64,000 nucleotides of DNA, taken from positions 24 through 64,023 of the forward strand of contig CANNZV010003193.1 of the NCBI GenBank assembly GCA_947561585.1, given 5' to 3'. Source of the DNA: Caprella mutica (Eukaryota; Arthropoda; Malacostraca; Amphipoda; Caprellidae). The notes beneath the pieces are model-generated. The model had not been told where the DNA came from. It made no database searches and saw only the letters and a list, made by a program, of their open reading frames with translations. Below are positions 33,893 through 47,466 of the stretch, one piece after another; positions within the stretch are counted from its first letter, which is position 1, and every line of letters begins with the position of its first letter. The position numbers and the translations under genes were made by a program.

Positions 33893-34686
33893 ATGTAAAT
33901 AATTGGAGTGGGAGTAAAATGAAGGTGAAATTTCAGAGGAATAAGAAAATCCTTTATCGAAATGGTTGAGAATTGACTAGTTGAGTACAGTTAGTACTAG
34001 TGAATTATTTATATCATTCATAAAATATCTAGACAATATTTTCTCCGTCTTTTAACCCTTACGTATGTAGTTGGGCAGATAGCTGCCCATTTTAAATTCC
34101 TATGTATATAACTTTTTTCAAAGATGTTTGATTAATATTTCATTTAAAAGATTTTGACCTGAAAGTGTCTTCTCTCTATTGGATATAGAATCATTTCTCT
34201 GTGAAATTCCAATCGTGAATAATAACACAAAATGTAAAATGCATTTCGAAATTCACACCATTTTTCTTGCATAGGTCTCTCAGACAATCAGCCATTTGTG
34301 TCGGTTGCTTTTGCGTTCTGTATGCAGTCACTGCAGTGCCTATCAAGCTTTGCGCCATGTGGTTGTGCTAGATACTCGGCCACGTGGGTTGACTGGGACT
34401 CAGTTTGATCGGCATCTGTTTGCTCGAAGATTACTGTTGTGTGAGTTTGACCATTCAAATGAGGATATTTCCCATTTAATCTTTTCCCACTCACTTTTCA
34501 GTAATTCTTTCCTGTAGATCACTGTTAGGCAAATAATCTAATTCAACTTTTACATCAATAGAACTACTGAAATTATAATAGCTATTTCATCACGATACAA
34601 CATCACATCGTGCCCAGACTATAAGAGTTGACAATACAACACATGCATGCTAACTGGCTGAGTGTGCGTGATTGGCTTATTTGAAT
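33893..34686. other. No confirmed gene; GC-richer open segment at 34270-34520
   Basis: The stretch 34288-34517 is less AT-rich and open on both strands (73 residues plus, 68 minus). There is no recognised domain. An acceptor-like TTGCATAG precedes it on the plus strand, and TTTTCAG lies near 34500. It could be an exon or an old insertion; I cannot tell. Confidence 0.35.
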
Positions 34687-34694
34687 GTAATAAC

Positions 34695-35622
34695 TAGATC
34701 CCGGACTATAAGACCTATAAAAAAAGGCATTTTTTGACCTTGAAAAAGGCATTTAAAGACCTTAAGAAAGGCATTTTAGGACCTAGAAAAGGCATTTTAG
34801 GACCTAGAAAAGGCATTTTAGGACCTATAAAAACATTTTAGGAGCTATAAAGGTATTTTAGGTCCTAAAAAAGACATTATAGGATCTAAAAAAGGCATTT
34901 TAAGACTTATACATATACACTATTGCAACGAATGAATTAGCATTTTGGAATAAAATTCAACAATCTTTAGTGAAAACAAATAAAACAGTTCGCTCCCTAA
35001 AAATTCAATGAATCTAGTTTTATAGTATATATATTCAAATTTAACCTAAAAGTTTTAAATAAAAAGGTTAGGTAATTGAAATTCATGTATGGAAACTGAT
35101 TCCAATATTAATTTCGAAATTTGTATTTAAAGCAAAACTCTCGCAGTATACAACCTCAGACTAAACAAACCATATATTAGATAATTATACCAATTAAGAT
35201 TTTTTGAAACTGTTGAAACAAATATTATAAGGTTCTGCATGTATCTCTTTTCGAATAGTTTTTTAAATTGATTATTCGTTATTTTATTATTTTGTTCAAG
35301 CAGAGTCTGTGCTCAAAAAAATGATGCAAAAAGAAAAAGAAAACTACATACAGTGATGACTTTGCTAATTCTTGAAGTGATAGGAATTGTTTATTTATAT
35401 AATATTTCAGACATATTTTGATTGAATTATAATGTTCTATAAATTTACTTTACCGGCTTATCAAATTATTTAATAATATAAAAAACCCAAAATAATACGT
35501 CGCATCATTATTGGAGTTTATATTATAGAACTTTATGGCAATTAGGGCAATAATGGTATTTTAAGAACTTTATGGCATTTATTGACTTTATGGCATTTTG
35601 TGGCTCTTATGTCTGGGCTTTA
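34695..35622. mobile_element. Element with mirrored subterminal arrays (GGCATTTTAGGACCT phrase)
   Basis: A perfect 8-bp duplication GTAATAAC (34687-34694 and 35623-35630) flanks ends TAGATCCCGGACTATAAGA at left and TAAAGCCCAGACATAAGAG on the complement at right. The left side carries about eight copies of a 23-24 bp phrase, AAAGGCATTTTAGGACCTAT (34712-34905). The right side carries inverted copies around AACTTTATGGCATTTATTGA (35525-35605). The centre is AT-rich and non-coding. It has the same architecture as 10341-11307, with an unrelated phrase. Confidence 0.88.
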
Positions 35623-35630
35623 GTAATAAC

Positions 35631-37256
35631 AATACTCTATAATTATTGTCATTTATCAAAAAATGACTTGGAGTATCTGGTACAATTTTCTTACACATTG
35701 TGTTAATGTATTAAGCTATGCCTCTTGCGATTTTTAAACAAATTTATAGATTATTTTTCAAAATATAAGAGAATCACTGAGAGTTGTCATCCATCTGCCC
35801 GACCTGAGAGTAACGTGAAGGATAGGGTTAAGCGTTTTAGGTCTCTGCTTTCTTAAAGGGGAAACAATGATATACTATTTCATTATTTTCATTATTACAG
35901 TGCTAGTCAGTTACACCATAACGACGTTACTAGTCTACTACTACTACTAAAATTAACCTTCATTGCCGTACATATCTTAATGAACGCCAATATTGATCTT
36001 CAGCCTTGACCTCCAGTGATGCCTCTAGTTAGGAACTATAATGTTCCCGAATAACTTCCACTCATTTATATTACAGCCTCAGAAAGTTCAAAATTAGATT
36101 TTTCATTGAACCTTTATAAAATTGATTTCAATTCTATCTTTGCAGTAAATGATGATGCACTTTATACCACTTTAAACGTTCAACAAGAAAATAATTTAAC
36201 AGTTCTTCATAATTTAGTTAGAAAAGGTATAACTTCACACAGGGGAACTGAATGAAATTAAAAATTTCTATTTACTACAATAAAAAATTTAAGAAAAAAT
36301 TATGATGATAGCAGTGGATGAAACAGGGCAAAACTATGCGTTAAATGAAATTGCATTGCATGAGAACTAAAGTAATAGTATGATAGGTGTATGTTAAACA
36401 CGTTTGAAATGTTCCCAGCTCTATGATACACCAGACCATTCCCAAACTTCCATTCTCATTAGACTGCATTTTAACAGAAAAATGAATTGCCACTCCTATG
36501 GTAATTAGAGATATGTACTTTCAATTCCAAACACTCTAATTAAGTTCTTTTCTTGTCGCTTGTTTCAATATATTCCATTCATTCTTCTCTAGCTCTATCT
36601 TTTAACAAACATTGACATCAATTTTCGGTGATAAAATGATAATTGGTTTTCAGTAATTAAAAATATCTCACATTTATCACAATATTTTTAAGTCAGTATT
36701 GCAAATGAAACTCTCCTATTATCTTCTTTTCATTTTCCAAAATGTCTCTTAACAGACGAAAAAAATATTTACAATCCACTCTGCATTGTCGGTGATGATT
36801 TATCTCTGATATGTTACTTCTCTATCATTTTTGATTTCTCTCACTGGTGCCTTTGTTTGGGTCTTTTGTCACAATAAATGATAGTTGTCGGTATTCACGG
36901 ACACATAGCAAACATAAGAATTGTATGACTTTTGGTAAGCATCATCATATAGTACTTTACAACCAATCTCATTCAGAACTTGATGTCTCCCTTAAGAACT
37001 ATAACACTGAACATTATTATAGTGCCAGAATATGGTACTAAATAACTTCTTCTTTGTAACAATTTTGTGTTAGTTAAGAAAAGTTCTGATACAAACTTTT
37101 CCTCGTTCCTGATTTTAATGTTTGTTTTTCTTCTTCAAAGTTAAGGTCAAGAAAATTGATGTCTTGACAAAAATCTACTTCATAATTAACATGATGTTTG
37201 ATTGAGATGAGGAAAGAAGCAAGAAAACTGTTATTATTTCCGTTAGCTGTACCTAT
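35631..37256. other. No supported gene
   Basis: AT-rich, with a short (CTA)n run near 35935-35950. The frame at 36847-37041 has no domain. Confidence 0.5.
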
Positions 37257-37650
37257 TGGATATTTACTGAAACTACCACCAGTTTACCTATTGGATATTT
37301 AATGAAACTAGCACTAATTTTACCTATTGGATATTTACGAAAAGGACAACCAGTTTACCTATTGGATATTAACGAAAACTATCACCAGTTTACATATTAG
37401 ATATTTACGAAAAGGACAACCAGTTTACCTATTGGATATTTACGAAAAGGACAACCAGTTTACCTATTGGAAATTTACGAAAAGTACCACCACTTTGCCT
37501 ATTTAATATTAAAGAGAACTACCAACAGTTTACCTATCGGATATTTATGGAAACTATCACCAGTTTAGCTATCGGATATTTACGAAAAGTACGACCAGTT
37601 ACCTAGTGGATATAAACGGAAACTACAACCAGTGTACTTATTGGTTATTA
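37257..37650 (+). repeat. 35-bp tandem array
   Basis: About eleven copies of ACCTATTGGATATTTACGAA followed by AAGGACAACCAGTTT, spaced 35 bp where regular (for example 37322 to 37357). It is followed by the conserved tail 37651-37880. Confidence 0.9.
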
Positions 37651-37880
37651 ACCTAACTATTTTAACCCTAGTTACTTAGCCCTCAAAAGTTTACTTACTA
37701 AAATAGACGCTGGCACGGACGATCCAGTCCTCAGTGAAACTTTTAAAAAATATTACCCAATTGCATCTTTGATATTTCTCTTCATAAAACCATCATTCGA
37801 TATTGACAATTCTACATATACATTGGTTAACGCCAAAGAATAATTTTCCGTTAATAATAAAATTAACTAAAAAATATGAT
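37651..37880 (+). repeat. Conserved array tail, copy 2
   Basis: Relative of 8331-8540; the shared words occur in the same order. It marks the array at 37257 as part of the same element family as the array at 8054. Confidence 0.65.
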
Positions 37881-39490
37881 AAACACATATTTCTCAGTTA
37901 TTATTGTATGGGCAGACCTTATCACTGTGGACGGAGCTTAATGAGCTTTAAATCTCGCACATCTATCTAACCCGCTATAAGAGTTTCAGCTAGCTGATCT
38001 TAGTGAGACATTTACGCTTACGTTCTCAATTCAAACACACTCGTGCATCTCATGTTGGAGAGAGAACTGATATACTTCTAATTTATTTGAATGAATGTTC
38101 ATTAAATGAGTATCTTATCATTTATAACCTTCGCTTTTGTTTAGTCTTATGCAATTGTGAAAAGAAGTGAAAGTCATGAACAGGCAGCTTCCAAATCATT
38201 TTTGTGTCTATGAGGACTGATGCGTTTGCGGCTAGGTTACTAGTGTTAATTACTTACTCTTGAAATTTTGCATGAACAATTGCTACTTTTCATTCGGATA
38301 TTTTTTCTTCATTGTGTAAATATATATCTCATTATTAAGAAATAAAACTAATAGAATAATCAGTAAATACAATCATTCATGCATCATCCAAAACTGAGTA
38401 ATTGCTTTCAAGATTTCCTGAAAGGATCATTTGTATTTAATTTCCGCACCATTTCCCTACGGTTAGTTATAATGAAAATGAGCGACTACGAGTATAGTAT
38501 TTATTTTCTAAATTGGAGAGAAAGTGGAGGCGAGGTTAAAAATGTAATGGAATTGGAGAAATAAATTCCTGAAGAGTTATTCAAACAATCAAAGAGGTTT
38601 GTTGTCTTGTAATACAATATGGATGGTATGCAATGCAGTGACTGTAGACAAAATAACAACTGAAGAGTCTATGAAAGCAATGGAGAGGTGAAAGGTGAGA
38701 GAAATACTTTATCTTTAAAGTAACTATACTGTTAATATAAGCAACTATGAAATCATTCTCAACAAATGCATTCATTACCTTATTTATTACCTAACAACTA
38801 TTTCACTGAAATAACTCTCACTTTTATCATCGGTGATGAACGTATTTCATTAGTTCTCACCTATAAGTCACTTAATTGGGTCTGTGTATGCTTACTCATT
38901 CAGCCGCAGATCGTCTTAAGAATAACATCTAAGATATTTACTCTCCGCTAACCTTGGTTTAGCAATACACTGTTTAGTATAGGGTGCTTGAAGTACAGTT
39001 GTGTAGAAACTATATCTTGTGTTGCTATTTAACCTTACTTATTGTCATTGAGTAAAGTGATCAATAAGAAAGATAAGATCCATAGTTAATAGTATAGTGA
39101 GCAAGAGCTTTGTGTGTTATGCCCTAAGTATAATACAAGTGCAGAGTAAAAAGAATTAGACAAGGCGTAATTTACATTTACGTACTAAGTAATCAGTACT
39201 ATAGTAAATACCAACCAGTTAGACAGACAGCCAGAAAAGCCATCACACATCAGATGTGTGCCAAAAGACAAATATATATATATAAACATGAGAAGTCACA
39301 AAGTGGTTCATTTTCCCACAATATAACGAAGAACATTCAGTCAAGGCTCATCCTAAAGCTCTCGCCAGTGCCAATAAAAACAGAGTGTTCAATCAGTCCG
39401 TTTGTGTTTTATTCTCCATTGATTCAATCAGAGATATTCTCACTGAGAGAAAATATTAACAGAAGAATATTAGGTGAAAAAACAGCCTAG
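37881..39490. other. No supported gene
   Basis: Several short frames (38379-38564, 38766-38951, 39254-39490) lack domains. The segment TTATTATTGTATGGGC near 37903 also occurs inverted near 31735. Confidence 0.45.
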
Positions 39491-40062
39491 AATACCAATG
39501 TGCGTATCTATGCTGAGCTATTTGTAATAACTGTCAGCATTCAACACCAATGTGTGTATATAAGCTGAGCTATTTGTAATAACTGTCAGCATTCAACACC
39601 AATGTGTGTATATAAGCTGAGCTATTTGTAATAACTGTCAGCATTCAACACCAATGTGTGTATATAAGCTGAGCTATTTGTAATAACTGTCAGCATTCAA
39701 CACCAATGTGTGTATATATGCTGAGCTATTTGTAATAACTGTCAGCATTCAACACTAATGCGTGTATATATGCTGAGCTATTTGTATTAACTGTCAGCAT
39801 TCAACACCAATACGTGTATCTATGCTGAGCTATTTGTAATAACTGTCAGCATTCAACACCAATGCGTGTATCTATGCTGAGTTATTTGTAACAACTGTCA
39901 GCATTCAACACCAATGCGTGTATCTATGCTGAGCTATTTGTAATAACTGTAAGCATTCAACACCAATGCGTGTATCTATGCTGAGCTATTTGTAATAACT
40001 GTCAGCATTCAACACTAATGCGTGTATCTATGCTGAGCTATTCGAAATAACTGTAAGCATTA
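39491..40062 (+). repeat. 52-bp tandem array A
   Basis: Eleven copies spaced exactly 52 bp apart (39491, 39543, 39595 and so on to 40011). The unit is AACACCAATGTGTGTATATA, then AGCTGAGCTATTTGTAATAA and CTGTCAGCATTC. No indels were seen. Two subtypes form blocks: GTGTGTATATA on the left and GCGTGTATCTA on the right. Confidence 0.96.
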
Positions 40063-43000
40063 AATATCATATTCTAATATTTATTTGAATTATTGTATTT
40101 TTGCACGATAACAGTTTCCGTTATTTCAGAATGTTAGAATTTACAGCAAGTTTTTGTTACTTTTGAGAATAACATATAATTTAAAGAGAATATTATTTAA
40201 CAAATAAATGAAATACATGCGTTAAATAATTATAATTGTGTAATCGTGTTCTGTTTCTTTTTATGAACGAATAACATGACTGAAATTCTGTAATTTCGAA
40301 AGTTCCGACATTTGTTTCGGACATTTTTTCTCCGATTGACATTGATTACGATTCTTTTATCTAACTAAATGACATGTTGAAATGAGATAAATCGAATGTT
40401 ATTTAACGAAAATATTTTCTTTAGGTCCTTGGAAATATTAAACGACGATTTATATTTTTAACTCCTGGTGTTTGAAAAATTAATGACAAATAAATGAGTT
40501 CCTTGATGAGACATAATCAATATTCGAATATTTCAATTTTAAAATGCATGTTAAATCGTTAATATTCTCAGAAATACTGACCACATTTCCCTATGGATTT
40601 ATTGTGTCATTATTACAATGATAACTTAGAAGTACAACTTACCAATTCATTTTGAATTACTATAATGAAACTATTACAGAGCATGACGTTTCTGTTGATA
40701 TATATATTTCATTTTAACCAATTTAACACACGATGTGTTGATTTTATGAGTCTTTCTAACCCGAATTACTCTTTTTTTAACGATAGTTCGATCAAATAAT
40801 TTTTATTGCCAGTTTTTGTAACTTTTAACTAATTCTATTCGCTTTGTACCCTAACCAATTCTGATACCAAATTTTCTTCACGTGTAAAGTTTTCGTAGGT
40901 TTACAATTTAAGGCAAACATTTAACGTCTGAAGGAAACTTTGGAGAAACAAGAATTTATTTGTGAGAAATACTGAAAAAAAGGAATTTAATAGGATAAAA
41001 TCATATCAAATATATTACTTTTATGGCAAACACTTTTGCTGAAATGGTTTTGGTTAGTTTGGTAAATTGTGAAATTTTCAACCATTTATTTCACAAACGA
41101 TCATTATTTTGGTAAGTTTCATTAAGTCAGCATTATATTTTGGAAGAAAAATATAAGAAACAAGTGAGAAGAATGATTTTCTTCAAACTTTTGAATTTTG
41201 CAAAATTATAACTGCATAAATTAACATTAGTAAATCATCAATTATTATCACTTTGCTATTTATTTCCCTCTTCATTCTCTCACTAAAATAAGAACGAATT
41301 CCAATTCATTATTTTGAGAAGTTTCCATAAGAGAATTTCACACGGATAATTATAAAGTTTTGGTTGTTTTTAATTAGTAATTTTGAGGTGAATTTACTCC
41401 GGAATGAGGGTAATTTGAAACTTTCCCTCTCATTGCAACAGTTCCAAACTTCACAAGATTTATTAGTGAGAAGTTTCTCCTCAGTTTTTGCCTCTAGTGT
41501 CTCTAATAAATGTTACATTCTTCATCTGAACTGACTGTTGTTTGGTACAACTTCTACAACTGAAATAATCTACAACTAATCACAGTTAATAATAACTATC
41601 AATAACCGCCAAATTCTATTCACAGCTCTGCCATCACTAATTGATTGTTATTTTGTGTATTCATCTCTTCTTTTCTAACAACTCAATAACTTTATTCACA
41701 TGGCATCACAACATTTATCGTAAATATTTTGCTGATGAATAAATCGATTGAAATTTTCTTATTTAATTTAATCTTTTTCATAGTTTTTATTTAGGTAATC
41801 ACTCGTTAGACCTAAGTTTGAGAAAACATATGACCTAAGTTTGAGCAAATATACCAATTAAATAACACAATATGTTGCAATAACACAAACCAAGCGTGTT
41901 TTTATGACGTTATAAAGAAACTCATTACCATGTAATTAGCCTTCTGTTTTCTTTGTAAAACTATTACTTTAGTAAGAGCACGTGTGCAATTTACAGACAT
42001 TACTTATGAGTTATTACGTTAGTAATATATTGTGATATCCAAATGACCTTATATGGTGATTTTAACTGTGGTCTTCTACCCCTGCTAATGAGAATCCCTT
42101 GTACTTAATTTCCCCAGAGATTCACTGCTCATCAAAATACAGTAAAGAATAAACCTCCGCAGAGAAAACTGTTTACATTGACTCACATTAATCCATTGAA
42201 ATAAGGACTGAATGTTGATATATTAATTACAATATAACTACTTATTCATGAGCTGGAAACATTCACACTAAACCATGGATCAGAATAATCGAAAAAAGGC
42301 AATATATCTAATAGGGTATTGGTAAGTTTTTAAAGGGTGGTTACATATTCTCTAAAAAATTCATTACATCGGTTGAATTACTACTTTGCACAATGAAAAT
42401 ATAACGAGTACTTTCATATAATGTACTATCACCTACATTTATAAATTACCATTGAATTTAAGGAGATTGAGCCCAATGTCTCGGGTACCAGTAATATTAT
42501 CTGCTAAATTTACATATTAAACTTACCACCATTTCTTCATTATTTTTTTAAATATATAGTATTACTAATTGCAATAATATATCATTCAAAATTGTGGGGT
42601 CAACATTTGAGTCTAAATATAAAAATAACGAAATGAGCCTCTGTTATATTCTTAGAAAGTATCTTTTCAAGTAGGTCTATAGTTCTAGAATATTATATGT
42701 GTTATGAAATGTCTTAGTAACTTCATAATTTGTCTGCAAAGCTTTACTAACACAATATACATACAAATGAAATAATACTGGCCGTATGTAGCCACTTCAA
42801 TTTTTTTTTATTAATTAAAGAAAAATTCTAATCAAATGATTTTCATATCCTCACTGATTTCTAAACTCAAAAAAAAAATTATTAAATATTATTTTCAAAG
42901 TCAGAGGAAAAAAATAAAGTGGCTCGCTAAAGGGTTACACTTTTACTTTATAGAGTAAATGCGTCAGATTTAAATATGTCTCTCATTTAATTTTGATTGG

Positions 43001-46000
43001 AAGTTTATCACTTTCGTTTTGATCAAACTACAAATTAAACCCTATTTCGTATTTTTATTAAACCATAATTAGAGATCAAAACTTCAGCACAACGTAACAG
43101 GAAAGTCTATTGGGAATGATGAGGTTTTTTCTCAACATTCTTTACTCTATAGTCTAAGACTCCTCATTTCAAAGACTCTCTCCTATTGACTGAGAGATAC
43201 AAAAGAGAATATGATGACTGATAATGACGTGAATCTAAGATAAGACAAAAGAGTCAATGAAAATCTTTATTGAGTTCAAACTACGAAAACGATAACAAGT
43301 AAGATGATATAGATGTTACAGTTAGAATTATCGTGATGTAGATATCAACTCGTAGTTGAATGGCAATAGAAAATATTGCAGTATTGCTGTAGTCCTAAAT
43401 CCAATTAATATTTTAGAATGTAGTCAATTCATGCAGATAGGAAGAATAGTACTCTGAATATTTAAATATTCTAACCCTTCAAAGTAGGTAAGTGTTAGAA
43501 GATTAGTTGCATGTACTTCACCTCACTAAATTGAAGGTGTGTTTGTTGTCTGGTAGGAAAGATAATAAAGTCTTCTATTAGATCCAAGTCTCTGTTCATG
43601 ACATAAAAGTAACATGGAAGATGAATAACAAATTCAAGATCGCACGTGTAAAGTGTATCTAAAGGTGAATAACATTGCTTGTAAGATAATTGAATTACGT
43701 CAGTTACAGCTCTAGTGTCTACAGATTCAAAGTATCTCTTGTTATTTAATAGTTAAACCTGTTTTAATATTTAATCAACCACCGTTAGAAACTTTATCTT
43801 ATACAATTACATACACAATATGGCAGATATGACTGATGCAACTCAATTTTGTTCTTTAAGGTCCAGTGCAATCAGAACATTACACTTTGAAAAAATGTGA
43901 GTCAACCTGACACATCGCTTGGGACAAGAAGACAAAACTCGAATATTGAAGTCTTTTACCTTGATTAACTGTACTTGATTATGAATTACGAGTCATTGTG
44001 ACACTCGTTTTTGAGTAAAATATTAGGATGATTGAAACTAACTCACATTTTTGAGAATGATTTGGGAACAATTTGAAACTCATATTTTGAGTCAATTTGA
44101 CACGTATATTTTTATAAAGTTAGTTCATATTTCATCAAAATCATGATTACCCTTTTATTCCCTCTTCACTCTAATCTCACTCTCTCCTCAATTTACAAAC
44201 TGCTGACTAATGAAGCCTCCGATAAATTTGACTTCTGCATCTATGGAGAATAGGAACAAATTTTTCAAACTCGTGGAAGGTTCTTTCCTCCGGTCCATTA
44301 AAAGTGTCTTTGGATCTTCTATACCCTGTCATCAATACGAACTTTGAGAGAAATCTCCGCTGTGCAGATGTACTTTTCATCTTTTAGTTAAGTCAAAAAT
44401 AGTGCAATATATTGTATGTTAAAGTAGAGTGGTCGATAGATCAAAGTTAATTTGTTCTATTGGCATTGAAGTAATTTGGTAGAATTTTCAAAGTTGAAAA
44501 GAGTTTAACTAATTAGTTACAGGGAGATTGTTTGCTTCAATGTGATGGAAATAAATAGTTATAATGTCTCTCTAAATATTACTAGTTAGTAAATTCACTT
44601 CTGAGTCATTGTTTCAATTCATTTTCTTGGATGTTCAAAAGAAGCGTTACCTTAAAATTGACAATCTACTTAATTTTACAATATAAGCTTATAAGTATTT
44701 GTATCAATATTGAAGTGCTTATGATATTGAAATATATATATTTTTTTTCTTCTTTTCAAGATATTTTCTCACACCAATTCAAGTAAATAGGATACTGAGC
44801 ACCTAAACTGCTCAGGCTCTTCCTACTTTAGCACCAAAATAATTCACAAGAGTGTCCTAAGTTGTCTTAATTCCTAATTAGTTTAGAAGACATCTTAGGA
44901 ACTGAACTACCGAAGTTATTCCCCATTTCGAGTGATTAAGAGACTTCAATTCAACCACTCATTGCATTACAAAGCGACTCTTTTTAGTCCGAATTAGATA
45001 AATAAGTCTGAGGTGAATTGATAAGTTGCATATATCAGCATAAAGTTTCCATTATTCATCATTTTGTTGCGATATTCCAGTTACTTTGGATGATATTGCG
45101 ATAAATTTACGGATATGAACACCAGTGTTTCAGTTACTTGTAACTCTTACACTTCAAATCTGATGATATGACTGACTCCCGGTATATATTGTATTATACA
45201 ATCATTTTGTTAAAGGGCATTTGAAAAGAATCCAATAATAGTTTTGTAATTGCTATCTTTTATTCTTCCAACTCTAATTCATAAGAAAATCATGAAATAG
45301 TTAGTGAATTTTGGATATCTCCACCATATAACTTAAAAGTATCTTCATCACATCTCTATTTTCGAAATAAATTGTCAATATACCATGTCAGTACCTCTCC
45401 AACACTCATTGGCTTCTATCACCTTTGACGTTTCTTTACCGTCACTTTACTCATTTCAGAGACTGTTCTACCCCTTCTTTTTCTCATCAAATTCTCATTG
45501 ACTTCCTAACCATAATCTATTGAACTCACAATATTTAATAAGCTGAAGAATTTCTGAAAAAAAATCTTTGATGAACATTTTGTATTCTTTTTCAATCCCA
45601 CTCCAAATTAATTGTTAGGTAATTAGTTCACAATGTGATATCTCCCACCTAAAGTGCAAACTAAACACCTCAACTTCATAAATAACTCCTAACTATTACA
45701 CTAGTATCTTTTTTTCTCCTATTTCAATTAAAATAGATATTAAGAAAAACTTAATTTATTTACTAAATAATATCATTTGATGTTTTTTGTAAGGCTTCAG
45801 AAAATGAATTCGAAACCCTCCATTTGAAACATCTTTATTCATAGAATTAATCTCATGAGGTATTTAATATTTTTGCTTTGGCTTCATTATAATCTTTGCA
45901 ACATCCTCCAAACTGCTTATTTTCTGATAGGAATTGAAATCTTAACGGCACATGTGAAGCCTTGACTTTAAAATCAAATACCAAGAAGTTTGAAATGCGG

Positions 46001-46700
46001 ACACAGAGTTGAGTGAATGTGGTATGGAAATTGATGGAAGAAAATAGCGTAATTCTGTGACTGGAATATTATAAGTTGAAAATTAAATGGAGTTTCTCTT
46101 TGAGAGAAAGGAATGAATATTCTTAGTTTATCATTCGAAGGCTCGACGAAATAAAGAAGCTTGAGGTGTGCAACAGGAATCTTCATTATCATTTATAGAG
46201 GATGCATAGGCCAAAGCAGTGGCCTTCGCACCTCCAAAAAACACCAACAAATAGTATGAAGAATCTCTCCATTGGAGCATGTATGTGAAAAAGAGTAATG
46301 GAGTTTCCAACTTACTAGTGTCATTCCTAAACAAAATCACAATATTTTTGTGACTTTAATTGCCTAAATAGTTGGTCTTATATGATGTTTTAGATGGCAA
46401 TGTTCATCCAAACTCCTGTATTCTCAATACGAGACTTACGACCATTTCAAAGCGCATCAAATTGATTCTGAATCGAATGTTTGAAGGCCAATCTTAACGG
46501 TTCTTAACATAATCCTCATGTTATGAATAAGATGCTATGCGATTGGATTTCATTTCGAAGATATTCATGCTATTCCATTGAGGATTGTTTGCAAATGTAT
46601 TTATTCTGAATTAATATAAATTGGTAAATAAATTAATTTTAATTGTTAATATATCATAAATATTCAATTTACATATAAAAATCCACGTATAGATATCTTT
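40063..46700. other. Long AT-rich stretch without recognised features
   Basis: No tandem arrays, terminal-repeat elements or supported exons were found across 6.6 kb. Overlapping minus-strand frames at 45974-46340 have no domains. This may be intergenic or intronic DNA. Confidence 0.5.
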
Positions 46701-46706
46701 GGATAT

Positions 46707-46755
46707 CTATACGGATAGACATCGGATAGACATTGGATAGACATTGGATGGTGTG
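46707..46755 (+). repeat. Short GATAGACATTG repeat
   Basis: Four imperfect copies of GGATAGACATTG in tandem, next to the small palindrome GATATCTTTGGATATC near 46690. Confidence 0.7.
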
Positions 46756-47466
46756 TAGAATAAACATGAGAGTTAATTGGTAACAGAGCCTCAGCAAGTG
46801 ACTGAGAGGTATGGCAACAATAACAGAGACTCTTACTTAACTCAATAGCATCTCTCTGACCCGTAGAAGATTAACGAAGATCCACGATGAGATTACCTCA
46901 TAGAATCAGAGGACTGTCAGGGCATTAGATATATTGTTACAAACAGCCATCACAAGCTGAAAGATATTGACAGTGATCAGATAGCATGAAATTGATAAGC
47001 TATGCCTGGAGAGAAGGGAATTGTGAGACCATACAAAATTGAAACAGGATTATTTTTTTTCTCTTGTATTGCTTAACTCGTTCCCCGATCAATTTGCATT
47101 ATTAACATGCAAATAATAAATAGTTGCGTAATGACTGAACAATGGATCATCATTCTTATCGAATTAGAAGTCTAGAACTGTATGTTGCAAATAGAAAATA
47201 CTCCAGAGTTTCCAACACGAGTTATCACACAGTACTGTTTAATTAAATAAACCATAAAATTCTCACACGGGGAAAGTGTTAATTTATATGTTATGGTAGT
47301 TTAATGTGTTCGTTCGTTATATTTTTACAAGGTGTATTACACCAGGTAAGATGTGCGCATGAAGTATCGTGTGCAGCATAAAGTCATACTTTACAACATA
47401 TATTATTTACAATGAAGAATATAATAAAAGTTCTATACCTTAAATAATAAGTGGAAATATACCAAA
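46756..47466. other. No recognised feature
   Basis: AT-rich with no gene support. Confidence 0.5.

Noticed and set aside
39254..39490. 78-residue frame just before array A
   Set aside because: No domain, AT-driven composition, and no splice support.
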